Source of the DNA: Atherix ibis | Taxonomy: Eukaryota > Arthropoda > Insecta > Diptera > Athericidae | Length of the DNA: 64,000 nucleotides | Assembly (NCBI GenBank): GCA_958298945.1 | Contig: OY282606.1 | Span: 86,869,696 to 86,933,695, forward strand | Reading direction: 5' to 3' | In this document: positions 44,406-54,370 of the stretch, piece after piece | Layout of the letters: every line of letters begins with the position of its first letter | Numbering within the stretch: position 1 is the first letter of the stretch | Position numbers and translations under genes: made by a program | The notes under the pieces: generated by a model | Told to the model about the DNA's origin: nothing | The model's database searches: none | The model's input: the letters and a program-made list of their open reading frames with translations, nothing else

Positions 44406-45756
44406 GTTGGTGATGTTTTGCCCCTTCCAAACTTTTATTCTTATTTGATAAACAAATTAATCGATTTTTTACTGCCTCCCTCTACCGGCATTTCAACGTA
44501 CTTAAGCTTACTGGATTTTGCCGTATGTTATTAAATTCATAAGAAATCATTTAATAATTAATTTTTAATAAATAATTTCAAAAACACTACATTTCGCTAT
44601 TTATATATTAATAATAGGCTGGCAAATATAAAAAAAAATTCTGAATTTAAGGGCTGATACATAGTATGCCAAATTCAATCAACATCCCCAACCAACAATC
44701 TCTACGGTACCAAAATTACCGTAGCAATTCGGCCTGATGACTACTACTCATCGCTCCAAACAATAGAAAATAATTACCACTTAAATTTAACAAATACAAA
44801 ATCCATTATCGACGGTAGAGAGAATAATCATAATAATTACGGTAGTGGCCTGTCTGCTCCTCAATCTACCTTTTTTGTATTATTATATAAATTGCGTTCG
44901 CATTATTGCAACTGTTCAATCGCATAGTTAAACGGTTACTCATGTGTGTATTGGAGATATAGCTTCCAATCTACCCCATAGTCATTGATATAAGCCGAGT
45001 GTCTGCAAGCTGTTGATGGTTAATTGTGATCGCAATCTCCAGTCGCGGCTATTGGAAGCACTCAGTCTCTCACTAGGGTAGTCGGTAGTCGACATTAGAC
45101 GGTAGTCAGTTTCTAGACGCTATTTACCGAATAAATGCACTTTTTTTACTGTGTACTTAGAGAGTGGTACTCGTCACTCTCACCACAGAAAAGACTTTTA
45201 ATTATATCCAGACACGCTGTTATTCAACATGGTCAGTAAGGACTATTTTTAACTACAGCACGCATTGCGTTACCAACACTCGATACGGAATAGCAACAAA
45301 AAAAAAACGCATATTGCAAAGAATACAACAATGTAAAATAATTATTGAAAAGTATTGAAATGCAATTTAATCCCAAGAAGGGTAGATTGGCAGATCCACT
45401 TAGGTTGGGTATGATGGCCTATAGTGCAATGCGTGTACACATGATGACAGAGGATGCATGGCAGATCGGCAAACTGCTAACGGACCAGCGGATATACTCC
45501 ATTTATTGCTGCAGACATTCAAATGCGGAGTTTTTTTTTTTAAAAATTATTGTCCATGGGGAGAAGATCGTATTCGTATAGACAAGTTGCAATCCAGTTA
45601 CTATCACCGTTTCGCAACTAAGACTGTGACAAACGAGTTTTGGGGATTGGTGAAAATTGAATAAAATTACCAATGGCAAAAATAAAAGAAGGCCGAGAAA
45701 TTGAATTTTAAGCCGATTAACGTGATTGCAAAACGGCCTTTGCCGGCCATCATCGT
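44406..45756. other. Unassigned; possible LTR-retroelement remnant
   Basis: No gene assigned. 44695-44870 holds about 58 codons without a stop (GTKITVAIRPDDYYSSL onward). 44880-45240 has features of a solo LTR: a possible TATA-like region, TCAGTTTC near 45106, and AATAAA at about 45130. I could not define matching ends or a target duplication. 45345-45480 has overlapping frames of unknown meaning. Confidence 0.3.
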
Positions 45757-45966
45757 ATGCGAATTTTTGTTGTTGTCATTGTCGCTATAGCCATCGCATC
45801 GTTAGCCTCACATTGGCTGGCGACAGTCTCCGGTGCTGTCCCGGCATCATTTAGTGGCTCTGTCGTCTTATATACTCGTACGCCTGGTCTTCAGCCCATC
45901 ACTCTAAGTGACCTGATTGCAACAGGATGGCTGCACATCCAAAAGAGGTTAATAAAAAAAAAATAA
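45757..45966 (+). CDS. Small ORF, signal-peptide-like start, unknown
   Basis: 69 codons, clearly less A+T-rich than its surroundings. The N-terminus MRIFVVVIVAIAIASLASHW is hydrophobic with one Arg, as in a signal peptide or membrane anchor, with a plausible small-residue cleavage area near VSGAVPA. The end (LHIQKRLIKKK) runs into an A-rich stretch, and a GT within AGAGGTTAAT could be a weak splice donor, so this may be the first exon of a secreted protein. The start context (catcgtATG) is poor and I recognise no family. It could equally be chance or transposon-derived. Confidence 0.2.
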   Translation: MRIFVVVIVAIAIASLASHWLATVSGAVPASFSGSVVLYTRTPGLQPITLSDLIATGWLHIQKRLIKKK

Positions 45967-45969
45967 AAA

Positions 45970-47534
45970 ACTTCCGATTTATTTTCTGAGCAATGTGGAT
46001 AAAGATTGCAATTGAATTTTTCCCGAGCCAGCAAATATCTTCCATCCAAGCAAGCAATTGCATTTAGATGCTTACACACAAACACTCTTATTGGAGATTG
46101 TTTTTCAAAAGTAATCTTTTATTTTTATATTGACTCTGGTTATATTCACTTTGCACGTATTTATTTGCCAGCTACAACAAGGAGGATGTCCACCTGAAAA
46201 TATTCCTACTTCCACGTCATCTGGTTAGACGTTGAGTTTCGTTTCAGTTCTTGCCGTGAGAATCAAAGACACCAAGAAGTAATGTTGTCGTCTCGATAAG
46301 CGGAAAATGTTGTTTGTTCCTCGTTGTTATACAAATACTCAGACTAAAATTGCTAGAACATGCCATGAAATTAACTTGCAATGTTTTTTCAACATTGTTG
46401 CTAAACGATTAAAATTTTGTAACGTTTTCAAAGTGAAATCTTTCTGTAGATACGCATGCACATACTTGTAGGAAATGACAGAAATACTCTATACGTAATA
46501 AGATCTTAAGTTTTTCTATTTAAAAGTTCTTAGCATCTACTAAAAGATATTTACAATTACTATTGGGGAAGAAGTTTGACGGACACTTATGTGTAAATGT
46601 AACTTGAAAGTATATAACGTACGAGTATATGATTATCTATTTTATAGTTCGGAAAGTATAGCTATTTTGTTAGATAGATGTTTAACAAAAATATTATTTA
46701 AAATAAAATAAAATTAGATTAAAATTTGCCATTTAATATAAAATATAATTTTTTTGCATATTATAGAAAAATTTTAATAAAATAATTAAATTTTCTTACA
46801 AAAATTATAGTTTTATTGCGCACTTTAAGCGGAAATTATTTTCTCATTTTTCGCTTGGAGGTTACATCAAAAAATAATATTATAATATAAAAGACTCTAA
46901 AAATACATAACTTACTATTAGAAGTTATTATATCCACCAAAAGTGACTATTTGGTGTATATTTCGGCCTGAAGGTGTCGTAACTCATTGAAAATTAAGTA
47001 GCAGGGACCGTTACCGACAATTCTGAGCGGTATGCTCGTATAATAATAATAATTTTTTTGTTTTAAACTTAAAAATTTTAATCTAGATTACATAAAGTTT
47101 TAAATAAATGGTAGGAAACTTGAAAAATTTCGGTCGGGACACATTATTTACAAGTTTATCTAACGTAATTAAGTTCTACTAATTGGCCTCTAAAATCGTA
47201 AGATTATACTTTTATTTTTGTAAAATTATATTATATATAATTTTTTATATTTTAATAAAGAATTTTTAAATTTAAGTATATTTAAAAATTAACATCCATT
47301 AGGAAATAGCTAAATTACTGTGCGAATTTTGCGAAAAAGTTATTAAAAATTACCTTCAAAACGATTCAGTCCTGTGAGTAATCTATTGCTATATTTTCAA
47401 AAAATATTATATTTGATACATAATGGCAAAATAAAAGTAATATATTTAAATAAAAATTGTATATAATTCAATATTTTTGTAGTATTATTTTGAGTTTTAC
47501 TTTCCAAAACCCAAATTCGATATCGTCATATATA
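45970..47534. other. Non-coding DNA
   Basis: A+T-rich, no gene seen. At 46638-46740 lies a sequence repeated around the mariner at 57170, where it is split by that insertion (see findings). Confidence 0.5.
46638..46740. repeat. Dispersed repeat, unoccupied homologue of a mariner site
   Basis: Aligns with 57117-57169 plus 58481-58530: shared TTGTTAGATAG, then ATTATTTAA and AATAAAATAAAATTAG, then a TTTG.CATTT block. The mariner at 57170-58480 interrupts the second copy at a TA-rich spot; here there is no insertion. What the repeat itself is, I do not know. Confidence 0.65.
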
Positions 47535-48821
47535 AGGTGTAGTAAAAGGAAATCCATTATTTTTGCATTAAATTGAAGGTTTCATTTAGCATAGATAGAA
47601 TGATAAGATTTAGGTCAAATATGCACCGTTTTGTTTGGTAACTTGTTGCCATTTTGGAGGTAATTTCATAATGCCTCTCTAATAGAAACCCTCGTCCCTA
47701 TTGGCAAAAAACTGGGACAGTCGATTTTCACAATCTTCTCTTGAGGCGAATTTTTCACCTGCAAAATCATTCGTCATAGACAGGAAGAGGTGGTAATCAC
47801 TTGGTGCCAAGTCCGGACTATAAGGTGGATCCATACGAACATCCCAACCAAGGTCCCGGAACTTCTGGCGAGTCACTATCGATGTATGCGGCCTGGCGTT
47901 GTCCTGATAGAACACAATTCCTCTCCTATTGGCCAAAGCTGGCCGCTTCTGGGCGATTGCTTCTTTCAGACGGTCCAATTGTTGACAGTATAGGTCCAAA
48001 TTAAGGGTTCGGCCGTAGGGGAGCAGCTCATATGTTAGTAGATGATTCCCTGCCAGTCCTACCAAACACACAGCAAAACCTTCCTGGCTGTCAATCCTGG
48101 CTTGACCACTGTTTGCGTTGGATGGCCGCGATTTGACAACGACCGTTGTCGCTTGACGTTGTCGTAAGTGATCCACTTTTCATCACCAGTAACCATCCGC
48201 TTCAGAAATGGATCGATATTGTTGCGATTCAGCAGTGATTCGCAGATGGAAATTCGGTCCATGAGGTTTTTTTGCGATAACTCGTGTGGCACCCATACAT
48301 CGAGCTTCTTTTTGTATCCAGCCTTATTTAAGTGGTTCCAAACGGTTTTTTGTGCAATGTTTAGCTCCTGGGCAATCGAAACAGTGCTTACGTGACGGTC
48401 GAACTCGACGATTTCCATTATTTTATCGACATTTTCGACAATTGGCCTTCCAGAGCGTGGTGCATCTTTGACATCAAAATTACCGGAACGGAATGGACGA
48501 AACCAAAATTGCACATAATTGGCTGTTACAGTATCAGGACCATAAACACTATTCATATTTTCAGCTACCTGGCTTGCGTTTTCGCCTTTATCGAAGAAAA
48601 ACAGTAAAATATGGCGTATTTTGTCTTTGTTGGTGTCCATCTTTGACGCGTGCTAAAAAAAACTGAGTCAAGTAATCACAAAACTGTATGAGAAGCTTTT
48701 TTAGTACGAAATCTTATCTTTCTAACGCCATCTAGTGCAACCCGATCCCCTTTTACAATGAGAGATATAGACTCCTGAAGCCATCTATTGGTAAAATAAT
48801 GGCCATATTTTTACTACACCT
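47535..48821 (-). mobile_element. Mariner copy B of a two-copy family
   Basis: 1287 bases. Ends AGGTGTAGTAAAAGGAAAT and, inverted, AGGTGTAGTAAAAATATGG; TA before the left end, AA after the right one, so one flank has mutated. Nearly the same as copy A at 38354 but about 57 bases longer, because copy A has deletions. Confidence 0.92.
47610..48640 (-). pseudogene. Mariner transposase, nearly full length
   Basis: ATG at 48640 opens MDTNKDKIRHILLFFFDKG; 193 codons are open through both helix-turn-helix regions (VSTVSIAQELNIAQKTVWNH near the second), LDVWVPHELSQKNLMDRIS and VTGDEKWITYDN with the first Asp. A TGG-to-TAG stop follows VLLCVW at 48059, and a 5-base insertion near 48030 shifts the frame. 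The next 165 codons keep YQDNARPH (second Asp) and YSPDLAPSDYHLF (third Asp, 34 residues between). A further TAG at 47679 after DEGFY is shared with copy A; the natural end would be at 47610 after NGAYLT. Four lesions or fewer stand between this and an open frame. Confidence 0.92.
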
Positions 48822-48959
48822 AATATGTGTACGTAAGTAGAGGCACGTCACCAAGAAAAGCATAGTAACGACAAATGTAGCACAGAGAACTGAAGATTAT
48901 TCTTTTAATTAATAAGATTATTTTCTTGAGTAGGATTAAAATATCTTCAAATGTAGCCG

Positions 48960-50287
48960 TTCCTTCCTCAAATCTATTGGAAAAACCTTCATCGTGGGAG
49001 GAGATTATAATGCCAAGCACGCTAAATGGGGTTGCCCTGTTTCGAATTCCCGAGGAAAGATTATCCAAGAACTCCTCTCCCATACCACTCTTAAGGTCCT
49101 ATCTCCTGCCACGCCCACATATTGGCCGACCAGTGCCAGAAACCTTCCCGATATTCTAGACTATTTCATAACCACACCTACCCATTCCATTAATACTTCC
49201 ATTGATACTCTCCTTGACCTGAATTCCGACCATTCCCCTGTTCTCCTAACACTAGAAACTTTTCCTTCCTTAAAATCCTATCCTGCCAATCTTGTAAATG
49301 GGAAAGTTGATTGGGACATTTTTAGACAGAACTTAGACCAACAGATTCATTTACAACAAAGCCTTAAGAACGTACAAGAAATAGATGATGCCGTAAACGA
49401 CTTGACTGTTTGCATACAGAACTCAATCACTAACGCCCACATAACTCATAACAAACCAACCATACGAGAACATGACTATAATCTTCCGCAAAAAATTCGC
49501 GGCTAGATAAGCGAGAAACGTCGAGCCAGGGCGCAGTGGCAACGTTCAAGAATGCCAAATGAAAAGAAAAAACTGAACCAACTACAACGAGAACTGAAAC
49601 AAGAAATAATTAATTATAATAACGATCGATTTACTGAATACACAGAATCACTGACAACTAATAAGTCACTCTAGACAGCCACCAGACGAATTCTCAAATA
49701 CAAAACAGCTACACACCCGCTCCGGAATACCGACGGAACCTGGTATGTGTTCGCTAGAGCGGAAGGAATACTGCCCAGGCGTGTTTCTTGACATGTCGCA
49801 TGCTATCGACTCTGGATTGCTTTGGAAGTTGCAGCGAGTCCTACCCTCGGGTTATTTCTACATCCTTAAATCTTATCTCTCAGGCCGATATTTTCAGGTA
49901 GCTGAAAATATGGAGTACTCTAACATTTATCCAATTTCCGCCGGTGTCCCTCAAGGAAGTATCCTAGGTCCTATCCTATATAAAATTTATACCCATGACA
50001 TTCCTTGCCACAACAACACCCTAACCGCAACATATGCTGACGATACAGCCATCCTGACACATCACAAAAAACCTTCCACAGGCATTAGTATCCTTCAGAA
50101 CCATATACACTCCTTAGAAACTTGGTTTAAAAGGTGGAGAGTGAAGGTAAATGAGCAAAAATCTGCTCATGTAACTTTCACACTCTGCCGAGAACAAATT
50201 CCCGACATAACCCTAAACGGCAGTAATATTCCACAAAAAAATAGCATACGTTACCTTGGACTTATATTCGACAAACGGTTAACCTGA
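48960..50287 (+). pseudogene. Jockey ORF2, internally deleted
   Basis: Two main open blocks. 48994-49506 is endonuclease with the GGDYNAKHAKWGC start intact (Asp, Asn and His all present, unlike copy 1), ILDYFIT and SDHSPVL; it closes at a stop after QKIRG. 49745-50287 is the reverse transcriptase core: YCPGVFLDMSHAIDS (12 bases of the FDRVWH region lost), SAGVPQGSILGPIL, catalytic YADD near 50035, and TWFKRWRVKVNEQKSAHVTF, which copy 1 has lost. The fingers region between them is gone. The two copies together cover most of ORF2, but neither is functional. Confidence 0.9.
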
Positions 50288-50812
50288 AACCTTCATACGA
50301 AAAGTAAAAGACGTGAACTTAACGGACGACACAAACAATTATTACGTCTCCTAAACAGTAAATCAAAACTTACAACAACAAGTAAACTATTACTATACAA
50401 TACGGTTCTGAAACCAATATGGACATATGGTCTAGAACTTTTACGAATCCTTTGTAAAATTATCAATGCCCCCTTTTATGTGCGAAACACTCTTACCCAC
50501 GGTGACCTAAATGTTCCATTTGTTCGTTAACTATGCATCTCCCGATATAAAAAATATCCATTCGCATCTATCCTTCCACCCTTATCTTTTAGGAAGGGAA
50601 CTTTTCACTCCCACCCTTCCAGTATACACCCATCGACGTTTAAAACGGCGATGGCCGAGAGATTCTCTAAAATTACCCTGTTCTAGAGGTAACATCGATG
50701 GGTGTTTTCCTCCACATGCCTTCATCCCCATGTATATTCCCGTAAAAAATCTGCTGGTTACTAGCATAAGTAGTTGTAGATAACATTTAAAATAAAAAAT
50801 AATAAAAAAAAA
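50288..50812 (+). pseudogene. Jockey copy 2 C-terminus and 3' UTR
   Basis: After a stop at 50287 the ORF2 C-terminus continues in shifted frames: SKLLLYNTVLKPIWTYGLEL, a 57-base deletion that removes the LWGSTKHS block, then THGDLNVPF and THRRLKRRWPRDSLKL near 50630. An untranslated tail of about 110 bases contains TAGTTGTAGAT and ends in an A-rich run. Confidence 0.85.
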
Positions 50813-51502
50813 TGCGGCCGTGAATAACTACATCTGCGGTTTCAGAAAAAATCCCAGCCTATCCACAGTATTTTATCTTTAAAAAAATCTAGCCTATTCT
50901 CAGTATTTCATCTTTAAATATTCTTTCCTCGAATGCATCCTCCCTTCGATTCTGGGCTCTGTCATAAGTTCTATCGTATTTATTGTAGTTAACTTAGCCG
51001 GCATTGCCATTCATTTGAATAGCAAAAGTTCAATTCAGTTCAAGTCGTGACCGTCCGCGATTCACAGGGATTTGCAAAAGAGGGCAGCTCATGGTGGTTA
51101 TGATACTGATAACACCGATGGTGTTGATATTATACAAACAGGCTCTGGTATAGCCATAATCTAGACACATCCGTATTTCTTTAGTCCATTGGCAAGGGTG
51201 TGGGATAAAATCCGAAGTACAATCACCAAATCAGTAGCAAATCCGCCAATAGCTAGAACCAATGACGATTCTTTCCTTTCGTAAAAAAACATACTGTAAA
51301 CAACAACAAAAAAACAGCAAAAATGCAATTATAATCAGACTGAATTTGACACGTGCACAATACACATACATCTACTTTAGTTTTTTAAAAAAAAAACAAT
51401 TTCTATTAGAAACAGGAATCGACGTCATCCACTCCGTATTTAAATATTTACTAAAAGATTATCCAATTTGCATTTTGCAAAGTAAAATTTAATAAAGTAA
51501 AA
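50813..51502. other. Non-coding spacer
   Basis: Between two Jockey elements. No gene; a 76-codon frame from 51262 lacks motifs. A short duplication (ATCTTTAAA.AAATCTAGCCTAT-like) lies near 50850-50920. Confidence 0.45.
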
Positions 51503-51655
51503 TTTTTTTTATATTTTTTAATTATTTTTTTTAGATATTTACAACTACAACATAGTAAGAAGCAAATTTGATTAATAGTATTAGTTAACTTGATAGGTTG
51601 TGGGGAGTAAACATCCAATGAAGTTCCTTCAGCTAGCGTGTGTTTCTGTTCGGCC

Positions 51656-52736
51656 TCAGTATTTTAGTAAATCACGCGACCAATGATGCTTAAGTCTTCG
51701 ATGGGTATTTCTAGGGAAGGAAATGGAGGATAGTTCTTGAACAAGAGGATTAGGAAGGAAATGGAGGATGGGGGCATCGACAATTGTACGGAGTATTTTT
51801 GATTGAAGGGATTGGATTGGAAGGGCATGAGAAAGCTTAGTAGATCCCCAGAGTTCTAGTCCATAAGTCCAGATGGGTTTCAATTGGGCATTGTATAAAA
51901 GGACTTTGCTGTTTATAGTAAGTTTGGAACGTTTGTCTAGAAGTCGAAGTAGTTTTAGGTATTGTCTTTTAAGTTCTTGTCTTTTAAGTCTTGTATGTGG
52001 GTTCCATGTCAAGCGTTTGTCGAAGTTCAGCTTAGGTGTATTTTGGTATGACAGTGCCATTAAGGTATACGGAAGGGCATGTCTCACGACAGAGAGCGAA
52101 AGTTACCTGTATAGACTTACGTTGACTTTTATTCTCCATCTAGTAAACTAGTTCTGGAGAGTTTGGATTTGGATTTGGAAAGTTTCGGAAGCATGTTGGG
52201 GATTTTTGCTGGATGCAAGGCAGGCCGTATCATCGGCGTATGTAGCAAAGAAGGTATTAGGGTAGATTGAGATATCGGATGTGTAAATGTTGTAGAGAAT
52301 GGGTCCAAGTATGATACCCTGAGGAACCCCAGCCAATATCGGAGAGTTATTGGCGAGTTCGTTGGATTCATTTACGTAGAAATGTCGGTTGGAAAGGAAT
52401 GATATCAGGATTAGGAAATAGGTGGAAGGAAGGAACCTCTTGAGTTTCCAGAGTAGACCCCGGTGCCACACTCTATCAAAAGCTTGACTTATATCAAGAA
52501 ACACACCGGGACAGTACTCTTTTCTTTCTAAAGAGGATGCAATGAAATCGATAACTCGATGACACTGCTGGTTAGTCGAGTGTTCGGCGCGAAAACCATA
52601 CTGATGATTAGGAATTAAATTTGAAGATTCAAGTAGAGGATGTAAGCGGCGAAGGAGGATTTTTTCAAAGATTTTTGAGAGTAGTGGAAAGAAACTTATT
52701 GGCCTGTAGGAAGTGTGGCGGTTTACTGGTTTATTC
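51656..52736 (-). pseudogene. Jockey RT and C-terminus, copy 3
   Basis: From the insertion site downward: TSYRPISFFPLLSKIFEKIL, HQYGFRAEHSTNQQCHRVID, YCPGVFLDISQAFDRVWHRG, LAGVPQGIILGPILYNIYT and the catalytic YADD near 52235, all in one open frame to 52148. A short decayed stretch (52090-52148) with stops and a deletion covers the WFK.WR.KVN block. The next frame, 51656-52087, has NFDKRLTWNPHTRLK, LKPIWTYGLELWGSTKLSH and NTHRRLKHHWSRDLLKY. This is the best preserved RT palm in the window, though still dead. Confidence 0.9.
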
Positions 52737-52749
52737 GGCTTAGGGATCA

Positions 52750-53462
52750 GAAGTGTGTTCGTTCTATGTGCGATGTATGCGTCGTGTGTGTGGGCTGATA
52801 CTATGCGCCACCAGTATGCGATGGTGGCCATAAACTCAGTGCAGCGCATGGTATTGTATGCATGTTTGAATGTGTGTAGGACCGTGTCGACCGAGGCGAT
52901 GCAGGTTCTCATGGGAGAAATTCCATGGGATCTGGAGGTGCTGCGTGGAAGTATCCACTACAGTCTGCGGCGGGGCATCCCTCTGGCAGGTTGTCCGGTT
53001 GGGAATGATGAGGTTCAGAATCTTATTCCGCGCCATCAGCGCGTACTGGTCCTGAACAAGATGCATGAGATATGGCAGCAACAATGGGATGAGAGTGTGA
53101 ATGGCAGAGGGACGTACATGTTCATACCGGATGTGTGCTTTTCCTCTGCGTATGGTTTTGAATTTGGTCTGTTCCTTGGGTATTTGCTCACGGGATACGG
53201 CAGTATGAATAGGTTCCTGTATAGGCGTGGTCTGGCTACGGAGGCTAGATGTCCTTGTGGGGCGGAGGAGGAGAGTGTTAAGCATCTTCTCTTGGAGTGT
53301 GGCCTGTACGGGGACTTGCGTGATTTGGAGGGGTGTGGAATCGTGGTGAATGAGGAGGGTGTGAATGTGAGTGGTGTGTTGAGTGTGAAAGAGAGATATG
53401 AATGCTTGAATGCGTTTGCCGTGGCACTGTTTGAGAGACGAATGAGAATGGTGCGTGAATGA
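52750..53462 (+). CDS. R1-clade ORF2 C-terminal fragment, open
   Basis: The R1-derived frame is open for about 237 codons from the insertion joint to a TGA at 53460; the ATG at 52713 belongs to Jockey sequence, so the frame is a chance fusion. Blocks: SVFVLCAMYASCVWADTM, INSVQRMVLYACLNVCRTVS, EAMQVLMGEIPWDLEVLRG, FGLFLGYLLTGYGSMNRFLY, and the CCHC finger CPCGAEEESVKHLLLEC, ending MRMVRE. This is the thumb and nucleic-acid-binding tail; endonuclease and RT palm are missing, so no retrotransposition activity of its own is possible. The lack of stops indicates a recent insertion. Confidence 0.88.
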
Positions 53463-53877
53463 GTGCGTGAATGACACGCAGGGTAGCTACAACCGGCTGA
53501 AAGACCAAGGTCGATTCCGGTTGTATGTTACCTTCGGGTTTTGGCGAACCCGTGTACCTGAGCTGGCTTAGCGGTGCCTAGGAATTTACAAGATTCCTTA
53601 CCATAACTCTACGAGCGGAGTACAAACCAAAGTACTCTTAGAACAAAAATGGGTACCACGGGGATCGGGAACCCCACAGTAGAATATACTGTGCCCGATC
53701 GAGGTGAGGCGCCATTTGGCAGCTACGTGGTGGTTGTGGTTAATACCATGTCGCGGGTATGGTCTTCTGATCGCATGGTGGTGCGTTGATTGAGCGTATC
53801 TCGATTCCTATAGTCGTAGGCGGCTCGTGGTCTTATGCGCGGGCAACGAAACCACGTTAAATAATAAACTATAACTG
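52750..53877 (+). mobile_element. R1-clade non-LTR copy, 5'-truncated, nested
   Basis: Consists of the ORF2 C-terminal region (52750-53462) and a 3' untranslated region of about 415 bases. It inserted into the antisense Jockey copy 3 and is therefore younger. Markedly G/C-richer than the host DNA. The 3' region recurs at 40262-40880 and a 20-base piece at 43280. The target is a Jockey sequence, not 28S rDNA. Confidence 0.93.
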
Positions 53878-54139
53878 GGCTTAGGGATCATTTTAATGAT
53901 GGCAAATTCCCAGAGGATTGGGAAATGTGTTGATCTAAGGATGGAGTTATATATTGTGGCAAGGAACACTATTGCTCTTTTAGGGAGTTGTTGGATTATA
54001 TTGGAGGTAATTAGATCATAGCCAGGAGGAAAGTAAAATTTAAATTTAAGATTTGATTATATTTTTAATTAATTATATTGCATAAATTTTGCCATTATGT
54101 AAAATATTATAATTTTATATAAATATTTGCTACCAAACT

Positions 54140-54370
54140 TCTATAGGATTTCTTTTTTTTTGAGGTAATTCTTTATGATTTGTTGCGTACATTTTAGGCT
54201 GTAAACCGGATGTTGGTACTTCAGCAGTCTGAAATTTGAAAATTATCTGCATTAGTATAATTTTTTATAAAAAAATGTTCAATTGTATCAAATCGCATAA
54301 TCTTGTACGTTAATTGACATCATTAAATCTCGTAATTACGCGTCTCAGGAAGTTTTTGTTAATTAAAATT
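54140..54370 (-). pseudogene. Rosa-type mariner 3' relic
   Basis: Third antisense copy of the decayed NWPPRSCDL-PLDYFLW to C-terminus region, recognised by alignment with 35050-35300 (shared TTGAGGTAATT, TTTAGGCTGTAA-like and AATTATCTG blocks). Strong decay. Confidence 0.55.

Larger units (their letters stand above)
48960..50812 (+). mobile_element. Jockey-clade retrotransposon, copy 2
   Basis: 5'-truncated inside the endonuclease, ending in an A-rich tail near 50800. High similarity to copy 1 (13889-16486), with three extra internal deletions: about 490 bases after GTW (49742), 12 bases near 49810, and about 57 bases near 50441. Upstream sequence is unrelated to that of copy 1, so it is a separate insertion. 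Confidence 0.9.
52737..53890. repeat. 13-bp target-site duplication of the R1 insertion
   Basis: GGCTTAGGGATCA occurs at 52737-52749 and again at 53878-53890, exactly flanking the R1-clade copy. Removing one repeat and the insert joins the Jockey frame (KMIPKPNKP). A 13-base duplication is close to the 14 bases known for R1. Confidence 0.95.
51503..54035 (-). mobile_element. Jockey-clade element copy 3, split by an R1 insertion
   Basis: Minus strand. Its 3' end with an A-tail (T-run on plus) lies at 51503-51532; the coding part runs up to 52736, is interrupted by an R1-clade copy (52750-53877), and resumes at 53891-54035 with PPGYDLITSNIIQQLPKRAI and WEFAIIKMIPKPNKP across the junction. It is truncated upstream of the fingers. 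It is a different subfamily from copies 1 and 2. Confidence 0.9.

Noticed and set aside
52836..53508. Minus-strand frame of 213 codons rich in His, Thr and Ser
   Set aside because: Antisense shadow of the R1-clade ORF2 fragment on plus; composition is that of a reversed coding strand.
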